Shown piece after piece: positions 16,077 to 24,083 of a stretch of 40,000 nucleotides of DNA; the stretch's first letter is position 1, and each line of letters begins with the position of its first letter. This DNA is from Paenibacillus gyeongsangnamensis. GTDB taxonomy: Bacteria > Bacillota > Bacilli > Paenibacillales > NBRC-103111. The DNA lies in NCBI RefSeq assembly GCF_027533625.1, contig NZ_JAQAGZ010000038.1, forward strand, positions 1 to 40,000. The letters run 5' to 3'. Both the position numbers and the translations under genes were made by a program. Below the pieces are notes generated by a model. The model did no database searches. It worked only from the letters and a program-made list of their open reading frames with translations, and had not been told where the DNA came from.

Positions 16077-16691
16077 ATGAAACTTCCATTCTATAAAGAT
16101 GTGAAAGCGTCCAAAGAATTAGAGCCGCTGAAAATCATGCATTCCGAAGCCGGAAGTGTCGAAAGCCTCTCCAACCGCCTGAGCCGGGCCTTACAGCAAG
16201 TATCCCCCGATCAACCCGTCGTCATCGTGTGCGTCGGAACGGACCGTTCCACTGGAGATGCCTTGGGGCCGCTCGTCGGAACGCATCTCAAAAAATTCAA
16301 CCTGGAAGGCCTTCATTTATACGGCACGCTGGAGCATCCTGTTCACGCCATGAATTTAAACGAAACGCTGACCTCCATTCATCAGCACATTAATAATCCG
16401 TTTATTATTGGTGTCGATGCCTGCCTTGGACAGCTGACAAGCGTCGGCTGCATCCAAATCGGCGACGGCCCGGTCAAGCCGGGGGCCGGAGTTAACAAAG
16501 AGCTTCCTCCGGTCGGCAACATGCACGTGACTGGAATTGTAAACGTCGGTGGATTTATGGAATACTTCGTTCTGCAGAATACACGCCTTAGTCTGGTCAT
16601 GAGCATGGCAGAAGTCATTGCCCAATCATTCCATTCCGCACTTGCCGGACGTTATCCTTTACGGACTACTTCTTTTGCGAGCATTGAATAA
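16077..16691 (+). CDS. yyaC: Spore protease YyaC family
   Basis: The 204-residue protein has the hydrogenase-maturation/germination-protease-like core VIVCVGTDRSTGDALGPLVG (about 51-70), followed by GTLEHPVHAMNL and GVDACLGQ. This matches YyaC, a putative sporulation-associated protease first placed near soj-spo0J in B. subtilis. The start ATG at 16077 follows GGAGGC; an open frame reaches back to 16002 but translates the intergenic repeat. It is a solitary + strand gene on the left arm. Its last 26 bases overlap the convergent DUF4446 gene. Confidence 0.92.
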   Translation: MKLPFYKDVKASKELEPLKIMHSEAGSVESLSNRLSRALQQVSPDQPVVIVCVGTDRSTGDALGPLVGTHLKKFNLEGLHLYGTLEHPVHAMNLNETLTSIHQHINNPFIIGVDACLGQLTSVGCIQIGDGPVKPGAGVNKELPPVGNMHVTGIVNVGGFMEYFVLQNTRLSLVMSMAEVIAQSFHSALAGRYPLRTTSFASIE

Positions 16692-17160
16692 TAGCCTCTT
16701 TCTCTTCCGGAGACAGCGTATATTTCGATTGGGCATGCTCAATGGGTTTGGCATATACGTAAGTATGATCCCGATTATGTATTCCCGTCAGGACAAATCC
16801 GCTTTGTTCCTCATCGAGCAGAGCGACAGAGAAGCTTAAATCGCTGCCGGCTTCGGCAAACGCATTGTATCGGTACATGCCGACATTCGATTTCATCGTT
16901 CGCATCTGTTTACGAATCTCATCAATGCGCAGGTCCGCTTCTCGGCTTCGATCCGCTTGTTCATTCAATCGCTCTTGCAGCTGAATCAAGAGTCCTTCAA
17001 CACTCGTCTCGCCGCTTCCGTTCAACATTCGCACATAATTCCGGCGAAGCTTGTTCAACTTGATCCACATGGTGATAAGCAGTACAAGAAAAATAAATAT
17101 CAACAATCCACAAGCTCCCAGTATAACCTCTACTGGGATATCCGTGTACGTGTTCCCCAC
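16666..17160 (-). CDS. DUF4446 family membrane-anchored protein
   Basis: The 164-residue protein starts with a membrane helix (about 9-32: ILGACGLLIFIFLVLLITMW), then a coiled-coil-like charged region (40-85) and a C-terminal beta domain (NVGMYRYNAFAEAGSDLSFSVALLDEEQSGFVLTGI). This matches DUF4446, function unknown. The frame is open to 17328 through the desulfurase-like gene. GTG at 17160 is chosen because AGGGGGA lies upstream and the membrane helix then starts near residue 9. It follows the desulfurase-family gene closely. Confidence 0.85.
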   Translation of the reverse strand: MGNTYTDIPVEVILGACGLLIFIFLVLLITMWIKLNKLRRNYVRMLNGSGETSVEGLLIQLQERLNEQADRSREADLRIDEIRKQMRTMKSNVGMYRYNAFAEAGSDLSFSVALLDEEQSGFVLTGIHNRDHTYVYAKPIEHAQSKYTLSPEEKEAIIQCSQKK

Positions 17161-17189
17161 TCCGTGTTTCCCCCTGCCGCTCCGATGTC

Positions 17190-18341
17190 TTAATTTACAT
17201 GTTTGGCGATCTCTCGAACCGCTATTACCAACTGATCGATTTCTTGGTCTGTCGTAAACGCTCCAACGCTTGCCCGAACCGCACCGCGATCCATCGTTCC
17301 AGCCATTCCATGAGCCAACGGCGTACAATGAAACCCGGCCCTGACAGCAATTTGAAAAGATTGATCCAGAATAAAAGCAACCTCCGACGAATCCGCCTGA
17401 CCTACGTTGAACGAGACGATTCCCGTTTTATTGTGCCCTAAGTCCGGCCCGAATAGAGTGACTCCTTCAATTTCCATCAGTCCGGCCATGAGCTTCTGAG
17501 TAAGCTCCCATTCTTTCTGATGGATGCGGCTTGGGGTTTCTTTGAGCACATATTTCACGCCTTCCACAAGCCCTGCGATCCCTACGGCGTTTTGCGTCCC
17601 GGATTCATACCGGTCCGGCCTCACGGTAGGTTGATCGACTGCTTCGGATTGACTTCCAGTCCCGCCATGCAACAGCGGCTCTAAATCCAACTCCGGACTA
17701 ATATAAAGCCCTCCTGTTCCGAGTGGTCCGAGCAAGGCCTTATGCCCCGGAAACGCCAGCATATCGATCCCCAGCCGATCAACGTGGATGTCCAATGTAC
17801 CGGCCGTCTGGGCCGCATCCACCAGCAGCTTGATCCCTCTATCGTGGCACAGCTGTCCTATAGCCTCAATCGGCAATATGCTTCCGAGCAGATTGGAGCT
17901 ATGGCTGCATACGATCAATGTCGTAGTATCGCAAATGGCTTGGGCGATGGCGTCTATAGAAAGCTCACCCTTGCTATTGGTTTCCACATAAGTCACTTGG
18001 ACGCGCTTCGTTTTCTTCAAGTATTCAAGCGGTCTGCGAACGGAATTATGCTCTACTGCGGTGCATATGACATGGTCGCCTTCTTTGACAAAGCCCTTGA
18101 TGGCTTGATTCAATGCCATCGTCGTATTCAGCATGTAGGCAATATCATTCGGATTTTTCACTCCAAACAGCCGCGCTAGCTGCTTCCTTCCTTCAAACAG
18201 CACACGGCTGGCTTGTACCGCCATTGCGTGGCTCCCCCGTCCGGGGTTAGCGGCATAATGCTCCATACACTGCTGCATCGCTTTTAACACTTCAGGCGGC
18301 TTTGGCCATGAAGTAGCCGCGTGATCCAAATAAATTGTCAT
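17190..18341 (-). CDS. Cysteine desulfurase family PLP enzyme
   Basis: The 383-residue class V aminotransferase starts TIYLDHAATSWPKPPEV. The PLP-contacting Asp175 is in LLVDAAQTAG and the Schiff-base Lys201 in FPGHKALLGP. Such enzymes usually take sulfur from cysteine, using a Cys in a C-terminal loop; a candidate is in GFHCTPLAHG. It belongs to the subgroup often annotated simply as 'cysteine desulfurase family'; no IscU/SufU scaffold is adjacent. It lies 100 bp downstream of parB with a nested hairpin between them. The start ATG at 18341 follows GGAAGGAGCGG. Confidence 0.9.
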   Translation of the reverse strand: MTIYLDHAATSWPKPPEVLKAMQQCMEHYAANPGRGSHAMAVQASRVLFEGRKQLARLFGVKNPNDIAYMLNTTMALNQAIKGFVKEGDHVICTAVEHNSVRRPLEYLKKTKRVQVTYVETNSKGELSIDAIAQAICDTTTLIVCSHSSNLLGSILPIEAIGQLCHDRGIKLLVDAAQTAGTLDIHVDRLGIDMLAFPGHKALLGPLGTGGLYISPELDLEPLLHGGTGSQSEAVDQPTVRPDRYESGTQNAVGIAGLVEGVKYVLKETPSRIHQKEWELTQKLMAGLMEIEGVTLFGPDLGHNKTGIVSFNVGQADSSEVAFILDQSFQIAVRAGFHCTPLAHGMAGTMDRGAVRASVGAFTTDQEIDQLVIAVREIAKHVN

Positions 18342-18377
18342 CGCTCTTCCGCTCCTTCCAGGCGAATATACACAAAG

Positions 18378-18429
18378 ATAGCATACCTGGTTTGTCTGCT
18401 TCCGTCAGACAATTCCTGAGGTATGCTAT
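18378..18429 (-). terminator. Nested hairpin between parB and the desulfurase-like gene
   Basis: An 11-bp outer stem ATAGCATACCT/AGGTATGCTAT encloses a second 7-bp stem TTGTCTG/CAGACAA. It sits 12 bases after the parB stop and is followed on the minus strand by CTTTGTG, a poor U-run. It may terminate soj-parB or act as a processing or leader structure for the next gene. Confidence 0.6.
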
Positions 18430-18440
18430 GCTGCCGTTCA

Positions 18441-19295
18441 TTAGGATGTTTTTCCCTGCAACAGCTCCAACAATCGGTCAAGATCATCTTTGGAATAGTA
18501 CAGCAGTTCGATTTTCCCTTTATTATTCCCATGTTTAATCTTCACAGTCGTTCTATACATTTCCCGGAGACTTTCCTCCAGCTGGTTTATGTAGGGGTCC
18601 TTTTTCTTAGGCTTGGCTTTCGCTTTCTTGTTATCGGCCAGCTCTTCGAGCTTTTTAACCTCTTCCTCCAGCTCGCGGACACTCCACTGTTCCTTAATAG
18701 CCGTATCGGCAAGGGCTTTAATCAGTTTTTTATCCTTTAGCCCTACAATTGCTTTCGCATGTCCCATTGACAGTGTTCCACGTGAAACATATTGTTTCAC
18801 CTCTTCCGGCAGTTGAAGCAGCCGCAGGAAGTTAGCGATATGCGAACGGCTCTTCCCTACTTTCATGGAAAGCTCTTCTTGAGTAAGAGAAAACTGGTCA
18901 ATGAGCGCCTGGTATGCAATGGCAATCTCCAATGCATTTAAATCCTCACGCTGAACATTTTCAATCAGAGCAATTTCCATAACCTGCTGATCGGAAAGCT
19001 TCTTTACTACTGCAGGAATCGTAGCCATACCTGCTTTTTGCGATGCTCTAAATCGGCGTTCCCCTGCGATGATTTCGAAGCCTTTAAGTACGCTGCGTAC
19101 GATAATCGGCTGAATGACGCCATGCTCTTTAATCGATTGCGCTAGCTCCTGGATAGATTCATCGTTGAAATTGCGGCGCGGCTGATACGGATTTGGCCGA
19201 AGCTGCGCTAATGGAATCTCCACTACTTTGTCATCTTCATTAATGCTGAGGGCCGGCAGCAGCGCATCTAACCCTTTTCCAAGCCGTTTGCTCAT
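18441..19295 (-). CDS. parB: Chromosome partitioning protein ParB (Spo0J)
   Basis: ParB binds parS and loads onto DNA as a CTP-dependent clamp, organising the origin and recruiting SMC. The 284 residues show the N-terminal domain with the CTP-binding GERRFRAS box (about 76-83) and LIENVQREDLN. The helix-turn-helix is at about 125-150 (LTQEELSMKVGKSRSHIANFLR), and a C-terminal dimerisation part follows. The starting MSKRLGKGLDALLP is the short segment that stimulates ParA ATPase. Its start overlaps the parA stop by four bases. The gene contains a perfect parS, as in B. subtilis. Confidence 0.97.
   Translation of the reverse strand: MSKRLGKGLDALLPALSINEDDKVVEIPLAQLRPNPYQPRRNFNDESIQELAQSIKEHGVIQPIIVRSVLKGFEIIAGERRFRASQKAGMATIPAVVKKLSDQQVMEIALIENVQREDLNALEIAIAYQALIDQFSLTQEELSMKVGKSRSHIANFLRLLQLPEEVKQYVSRGTLSMGHAKAIVGLKDKKLIKALADTAIKEQWSVRELEEEVKKLEELADNKKAKAKPKKKDPYINQLEESLREMYRTTVKIKHGNNKGKIELLYYSKDDLDRLLELLQGKTS
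18774..18789. promoter_or_regulatory. parS site inside parB
   Basis: TGTTCCACGTGAAACA matches the 16-bp Bacillus parS consensus exactly. It is the ParB loading site used for origin segregation. The location inside spo0J is conserved in B. subtilis. Confidence 0.95.
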
Positions 19296-20050
19296 ATTGA
19301 CATCACTTCCTTTGCCAATTCCATATATACCTCCGCGCCCTTCGAGCGTGGATCGTACGTAATGATGGGCTGTCCATGGCTTGGAGCCTCACTGAGTCGC
19401 ACATTCCTAGGAATGATGGTTTGATACACCTTCTGTTGAAAATACTTCTTCACTTCTTCGATAACCTGCATACCTAAATTGGTACGAGCATCGAACATCG
19501 TGAGTAGAACACCTTCGATTTGAAGCGACGTATTCAGATGCTTTTGCACGAGTCGAACCGTATTCAGCAGTTGGCTAAGCCCTTCCAACGCGTAGTATTC
19601 ACACTGAATGGGAATAATGACTGAATCTGCAGCGGTTAATGAATTTACGGTTAAGATGCCCAGGGATGGCGGACAGTCGATTAATATGTAATCGAACATA
19701 TGCTTTACGAGCTGCAACGACTTCTTCAAGCGAACTTCCCGGGAGATCGTTGGAACGAGTTCGATCTCGGCACCGGCCAATTGAATCGTAGCCGGAATAA
19801 TTTTCAAGTTCTCGATCGTCGTATCCACCATGGCATCCTTCGGATGAACGTCATTAATAATGACGTCATAGATACAATATACTACATCAGCTTTGTTCAC
19901 GCCGATCCCGCTTGTAGTATTGCCTTGCGGATCGATATCGACAAGCAGCACCCTCTTGCCGAGAGACGCTAATGAGGCACCTAAATTAACAGACGTCGTC
20001 GTTTTGCCGACTCCACCCTTCTGGTTGGTAATCGCAATTATTTTAGCCAA
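19292..20050 (-). CDS. parA: Chromosome partitioning ATPase ParA (Soj)
   Basis: The 252-residue deviant Walker A ATPase has KGGVGKTTTSVNLG (about 11-24), the D in LLVDIDPQGN, and IDCPPSLG. It binds DNA non-specifically as an ATP dimer, works with ParB in origin segregation, and in B. subtilis modulates DnaA. A TTG start at 20050 follows GAGGTGAACTGATT; the next codons AKIIAITNQKGG are typical. It forms a two-gene operon with parB. Confidence 0.97.
   Translation of the reverse strand: MAKIIAITNQKGGVGKTTTSVNLGASLASLGKRVLLVDIDPQGNTTSGIGVNKADVVYCIYDVIINDVHPKDAMVDTTIENLKIIPATIQLAGAEIELVPTISREVRLKKSLQLVKHMFDYILIDCPPSLGILTVNSLTAADSVIIPIQCEYYALEGLSQLLNTVRLVQKHLNTSLQIEGVLLTMFDARTNLGMQVIEEVKKYFQQKVYQTIIPRNVRLSEAPSHGQPIITYDPRSKGAEVYMELAKEVMSI
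19734..19747. promoter_or_regulatory. Possible Noc-binding site (near match)
   Basis: ACTTCCCGGGAGAT matches 12 of 14 positions of the palindromic Noc site ATTTCCCGGGAAAT and keeps the CCCGGG core. It lies inside parA. A chance match in coding DNA is quite possible. Confidence 0.3.
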
Positions 20051-20179
20051 AATCAGTTCACCTCAAATACTAACTGGAATAATAGATTGAAAGAGTTGGG
20101 TTATAAAACAAAAAATGGTCACCAGAGAGCCGCGGGGTCTCCCCAATGACAATAACTGCAATCCGGTTTAATGGAGGTA

Positions 20180-20203
20180 AAGAAAGGCCTCGGGAAGAGG
20201 CCT
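20180..20203 (-). terminator. Terminator of noc
   Basis: The 7-bp stem AGGCCTC/GAGGCCT, loop TTCCC, is followed on the minus strand by TTTCTTT. It lies about 60 bases after the noc stop codon and separates noc from parA. Confidence 0.85.
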
Positions 20204-20263
20204 ATAAGCTCCAAACCAATATGGCACTAATAAAACAAATATGAAAACATGAATAATTATATT

Positions 20264-21100
20264 TTAACGCTTTGGAATGCGAATTACAATCTCATAATGA
20301 TCTTCATGGTCTTGTTCCGTCGTATTGATCTGTAGCCCTGAGGAAGTGACCATATCCACCGATTGACGAATCGTATTAAGTGCTAAACGCACATCCTTGG
20401 AATAAGAAAAACGTTTCGTTTTAGTCTTTGCCGTTTTGACCGTCTCTTTAAGAAAAGCGATACGGGCTTCCGTTTGCTTCACGTTAAGCTCCTTGGAAAT
20501 AATATCCTCCAAGACGCGAACCTGAAGCTCCTCTTGGTCTAGAGAAAGTAGCGCCCTTGCATGCCGCTCCGTAATCTTGCGTTCCATAAGCGCAAGCTTT
20601 ACCGGCTCCGAGAGCTGAAGCAGACGAATTTTATTAGCAATCGTCGATTGGCTTTTACCTAGCCGTTGAGCAAGGCTTTCCTGGGTAAGCTGATGCATAT
20701 CGATCAGCTGCTGGTACGCAATGGCCTCTTCAATAGCCGTTAAGCCTTCCCGCTGTAAATTCTCAATCAGGGCAATAGAAGCGGCCTGAGAATCGTTAAA
20801 TTCACGAATTATCGCCGGAATCGTTTCATGTCCCAGCTTTTTCACGGCACGCCAACGACGCTCCCCGGCAATCAGCTCATAACGATTATCGCGGACCCTG
20901 ACTACGATCGGCTGGATAATTCCATGCGTCTTAATGGTTTGACAAAGTTCATCGATACGTTCATCGTCAAAAATCGTCCGGGGCTGATATGGGCTAGGAA
21001 CGATAGCATTGACAGGAACATTTTTGACTTCATCAGACTTTACATCATCTGTAGACGCTTTATCGACAAAACCGAATAATTTTGAAATTTGTTCCTTCAT
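20264..21100 (-). CDS. noc: Nucleoid occlusion protein Noc
   Basis: The 278-residue ParB paralogue blocks division over the nucleoid by linking Noc sites to the membrane. The N-terminal KEQISKLFGF is the amphipathic membrane-targeting helix typical of Noc and absent from the ParB in this window. It has the CTP box GERRWRAVKK and a helix-turn-helix (LTQESLAQRLGKSQSTIANKIR). Position between rsmG and parA is conserved in Bacillales. About 340 bp separate it from rsmG, filled by a parS site and repeat copy 3, so it may have its own leader. Confidence 0.95.
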   Translation of the reverse strand: MKEQISKLFGFVDKASTDDVKSDEVKNVPVNAIVPSPYQPRTIFDDERIDELCQTIKTHGIIQPIVVRVRDNRYELIAGERRWRAVKKLGHETIPAIIREFNDSQAASIALIENLQREGLTAIEEAIAYQQLIDMHQLTQESLAQRLGKSQSTIANKIRLLQLSEPVKLALMERKITERHARALLSLDQEELQVRVLEDIISKELNVKQTEARIAFLKETVKTAKTKTKRFSYSKDVRLALNTIRQSVDMVTSSGLQINTTEQDHEDHYEIVIRIPKR

Positions 21101-21232
21101 TTACGATAACCACCCGATCTTTTACCGATAAATAGGAAGCCTTATAGATTATAATTCTCCAGAAAGACCCAAAATCCTGCTTCCAAACAAAAAGAACTTA
21201 ACCATTCAAAAGTTTGTCAAACTTCGGAGAAG

Positions 21233-21253
21233 AGCAGCATTTTTTCTGCTGCT
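21233..21253. promoter_or_regulatory. Hairpin flanking repeat copy 3
   Basis: AGCAGCA/TGCTGCT encloses a 7-base loop. The same left arm, extended to GCAGCATTTTT (21234-21244), is exactly complementary to AAAAATGCTGC at 21363-21373 beyond the repeat. Two mutually exclusive pairings are therefore possible in a transcript reading towards noc. Confidence 0.6.
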
Positions 21254-21260
21254 TTACACA

Positions 21261-21362
21261 AGGATAACCGGCTACGCCGTCCTTGTCTTACAAGGACCAG
21301 CGCGTTTATCAAGGTTGATGCGAAGCTATAAGTTGCGAAAAACTTATAAATTCTTATCAACT
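21261..21362. repeat. Structured intergenic repeat, copy 3 of 3
   Basis: This copy nearly matches copy 2; the main differences are AACCGG in place of AAACGG in the outer stem and GCGAAAAA in the loop of the second module. It lies between rsmG (ends 21441) and noc (starts 21100) and is bracketed by an 11-bp inverted repeat. With parS and the side hairpin it accounts for the 340-bp gene-free gap. Confidence 0.9.
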
Positions 21363-21420
21363 AAAAATGCTGCCTTCCCCGTTCGCATTGTAGCAGAAGA
21401 AGAATTTAACCTTGGCGAAA

Positions 21421-21436
21421 TGTTCCACGTGAAACA
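21421..21436. promoter_or_regulatory. parS site downstream of rsmG
   Basis: TGTTCCACGTGAAACA is an exact parS, four bases beyond the rsmG stop codon. With the site in parB it gives two perfect sites about 2.6 kb apart in this window. Confidence 0.95.
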
Positions 21437-21440
21437 CACA

Positions 21441-22163
21441 TTATACTAGCGGCGACTTCAGTGGAGTGCCTGCCTTGCGCGGATATTTTGCAGGCGTAGC
21501 CCCCACCTTCTTGATCACGAGCATATGACGAGTCGATTCTTCTACCGGCAGCTGAAACCGATGGGTCATCTGCCATTTAGCCTTTAATTCCTTCAAGCTA
21601 TAGGCCGCTTCGGTCAGCTCCCCTTCAACCTCGCTTCCTTTCATTGCAACGAACTGTCCCCCCACTCGGGTGAACGGCAAACAAAACTCATTCAGCACCG
21701 CCAAGCGTGCAACAGCTCTGGCTGTAACCATATCGTACCGGTCCCGATGAGCAGGCATTCGTGCTACATCTTCGGCACGTCCATGCAAGCAGTTTACACC
21801 GGGCAGCTCAAGCGCCTCGCATAAATGCGTCAGAAACTGAATTCTTTTATTCAAGGAATCGATAATCGTCACCTGTAGATGAGGAAATGCGATTTTCAAA
21901 GGTATGCTTGGAAATCCGGCGCCGGAGCCGATATCCGCTAACGTATGTATATCATTCATCGGCACAAAAAAAGCAACAGAGAGCGAATCGTAAAAATGCT
22001 TCACATACACTTGATCCCTCTCTGTAATGCCGGTTAAATTCATTCGCTCATTCCAGTCCACGAGCTCCCGATAATAAAGCTCAAACTGCTCAAGCTGCCG
22101 CTGGGAAAGTTGCATCCCTTTGGCAGCCAGCAGTTCGATAAAGTGTTGTTGTACGGAATCCAT
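21441..22163 (-). CDS. rsmG: 16S rRNA (guanine-N7) methyltransferase RsmG (GidB)
   Basis: RsmG methylates a guanosine in the 530 loop of 16S rRNA using S-adenosylmethionine; loss gives low-level streptomycin resistance. The 240 residues contain the Rossmann motif LADIGSGAGFPSIPLKIAFP (about 80-99), IDSLNKR, and ARAVARLAVLNEFCLP. The start overlaps the mnmG stop (TAATG), so the two are coupled. Length is normal for the family, with a basic C-terminal tail. Confidence 0.97.
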   Translation of the reverse strand: MDSVQQHFIELLAAKGMQLSQRQLEQFELYYRELVDWNERMNLTGITERDQVYVKHFYDSLSVAFFVPMNDIHTLADIGSGAGFPSIPLKIAFPHLQVTIIDSLNKRIQFLTHLCEALELPGVNCLHGRAEDVARMPAHRDRYDMVTARAVARLAVLNEFCLPFTRVGGQFVAMKGSEVEGELTEAAYSLKELKAKWQMTHRFQLPVEESTRHMLVIKKVGATPAKYPRKAGTPLKSPLV

Positions 22164-24052
22164 TAAGAACCTCTCACTGCAAGAACTTTATTGTAGTGCT
22201 CCAAATGAACCAACAGAATCGAAATATCCGCCGGCGTAACGCCGGCAATACGCGATGCTTGCCCGATGGAGATCGGACGGATTTTGCTCAGCTTCTGCTT
22301 GGCTTCCGTTGCAATGCCGTGAACCTCTTCATAAATGATGTCATCTGGAATTTTCTTCTGTTCCATCTTCCGGAGCCGTTCCACTTGTGCCAGCTGCTTC
22401 TCGATGTAGCCGGAGTACTTCACTTGAATTTCAACCTGCTCCATCATATCCTCCGTCAGCTCGGCCGGAGAAGGCGAGACGGAGTGAATGTGTTCGTACA
22501 TGATTTCAGGCCGGCGCAGCAGCGACAGCAAATCGACCGAATTGTTGATTTGCGTACTGTCCAAGGAACCCAGCAGCTCATTCACTTCCGCCGGTTTCAC
22601 CTTCGTCGTTTTCAACCGCTCCAGCTCTTCCTCCACCTTGTGCATCTTGGCTTGGAAACGCGCAAACCGCTCATCCGAGATCAATCCGATGTCATGGCCG
22701 ATCGGCGTGAGCCGCAGATCCGCATTGTCATGACGAAGCAGCAAACGATATTCCGCACGCGAAGTGAGCAGGCGGTAAGGCTCATTCGTTCCTTTGGTTA
22801 CAAGGTCGTCGATCAAGACGCCGATGTAAGCTTCCGAACGGTCAAGAATCACCGGTTCCTTCCCTTGCGCCTTGCGAGCCGCATTGATTCCGGCCATAAT
22901 GCCCTGTCCTGCCGCTTCCTCATATCCCGATGTGCCGTTGATTTGACCTGCCGTGAACAGTCCTTCCACGATCTTCGTCTCCAGAGACGGCTTCAATTGG
23001 GTTGGAACGACAGCATCATATTCGATCGCATATCCCGTACGCATCATCTCAACCTTTTCCAAGCCCGGGATGGAACGCAGAATTTGCAGCTGCACATCCT
23101 CAGGCATGCTTGTAGAGAGGCCTTGAACATAATATTCCTTCGTATTGCGGCCTTCCGGCTCCAGGAAAATTTGATGCTTCGGCTTGTCGCTGAAACGAAC
23201 GATTTTATCTTCAATGGACGGGCAGTAACGCGGCCCGGTCCCTTCAATTGCTCCCGAAAACATCGGGGCCCGATGCAAATTATCGTTGATGATTTGATGG
23301 GTTTCTTCCGAAGTATAGGTCAACCAGCACGGAAGCTGATTCGGAACCTCCTCCGTCGTTTCGTAGGAGAAGAACTTCGGCTTCTCGTCCCCCGGTTGAA
23401 TCGTCGTTTTTGAGAAATCGATCGAGTCCTCATGCACCCGCGGCGGCGTACCGGTCTTGAAGCGCACGAGCTCTAGGCCGTGCTTCCGCAAATCCTCGGA
23501 CAGCTTAACCGCCGGCTGCTGGTTGTTTGGACCGCTTTCGTACATCAGCTCGCCCATAATGATTTTGCCGCGCAAATAAGTGCCGGTCGTGAGCACGACC
23601 GTTTTGCCAATATATTGTGCGCCCGTTTTCGTTACGACGCCTTTGCAAACGCCGTCTTCCACGATCAGTTCTTCCACCAGGCCTTGGCGAAGTGTCAAAT
23701 GCTCCGTCTTTTCAATCGTTTCCTTCATCATATGTTGATACAGGAATTTATCCGCTTGCGCGCGCAGGGCGTGAACGGCAGGACCTTTCCCCGTATTCAG
23801 CATGCGAAGCTGAATGTAGGTTTTATCGATATTGCGTCCCATCTCACCGCCAAGCGCATCGATTTCCCGTACAACATGGCCTTTTGCCGGTCCCCCAATC
23901 GAGGGATTGCATGGCATAAACGCCACCATATCCAGGTTAATCGTCAGCAGCAGCGTTTCGGAGCCCATTCGAGCCGCGGCCAATGCCGCTTCGACGCCGG
24001 CATGCCCAGCTCCGATTACAATTACATCATATTGTCCTGCTTTATAACTCAT
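22163..24052 (-). CDS. mnmG: tRNA uridine-34 carboxymethylaminomethyl-modifying enzyme MnmG (GidA)
   Basis: MnmG binds FAD and, with MnmE, modifies the wobble uridine of several tRNAs. The 629 residues start with the dinucleotide fold VIGAGHAGVEAALAAARMG (about 12-30). GidA signatures are visible as PCNPSIGGPAKGH, FKTGTPPR and LFTAGQINGTSGYEEAAGQG. The C-terminal helical domain (about 550-629) is for MnmE binding. The start ATG at 24052 follows an AAGGGAGG site; mnmE ends 31 bp upstream. Confidence 0.98.
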   Translation of the reverse strand: MSYKAGQYDVIVIGAGHAGVEAALAAARMGSETLLLTINLDMVAFMPCNPSIGGPAKGHVVREIDALGGEMGRNIDKTYIQLRMLNTGKGPAVHALRAQADKFLYQHMMKETIEKTEHLTLRQGLVEELIVEDGVCKGVVTKTGAQYIGKTVVLTTGTYLRGKIIMGELMYESGPNNQQPAVKLSEDLRKHGLELVRFKTGTPPRVHEDSIDFSKTTIQPGDEKPKFFSYETTEEVPNQLPCWLTYTSEETHQIINDNLHRAPMFSGAIEGTGPRYCPSIEDKIVRFSDKPKHQIFLEPEGRNTKEYYVQGLSTSMPEDVQLQILRSIPGLEKVEMMRTGYAIEYDAVVPTQLKPSLETKIVEGLFTAGQINGTSGYEEAAGQGIMAGINAARKAQGKEPVILDRSEAYIGVLIDDLVTKGTNEPYRLLTSRAEYRLLLRHDNADLRLTPIGHDIGLISDERFARFQAKMHKVEEELERLKTTKVKPAEVNELLGSLDSTQINNSVDLLSLLRRPEIMYEHIHSVSPSPAELTEDMMEQVEIQVKYSGYIEKQLAQVERLRKMEQKKIPDDIIYEEVHGIATEAKQKLSKIRPISIGQASRIAGVTPADISILLVHLEHYNKVLAVRGS

Positions 24053-24083
24053 GGTCTTAAACCTCCCTTGCCTTTCTTTTAGT

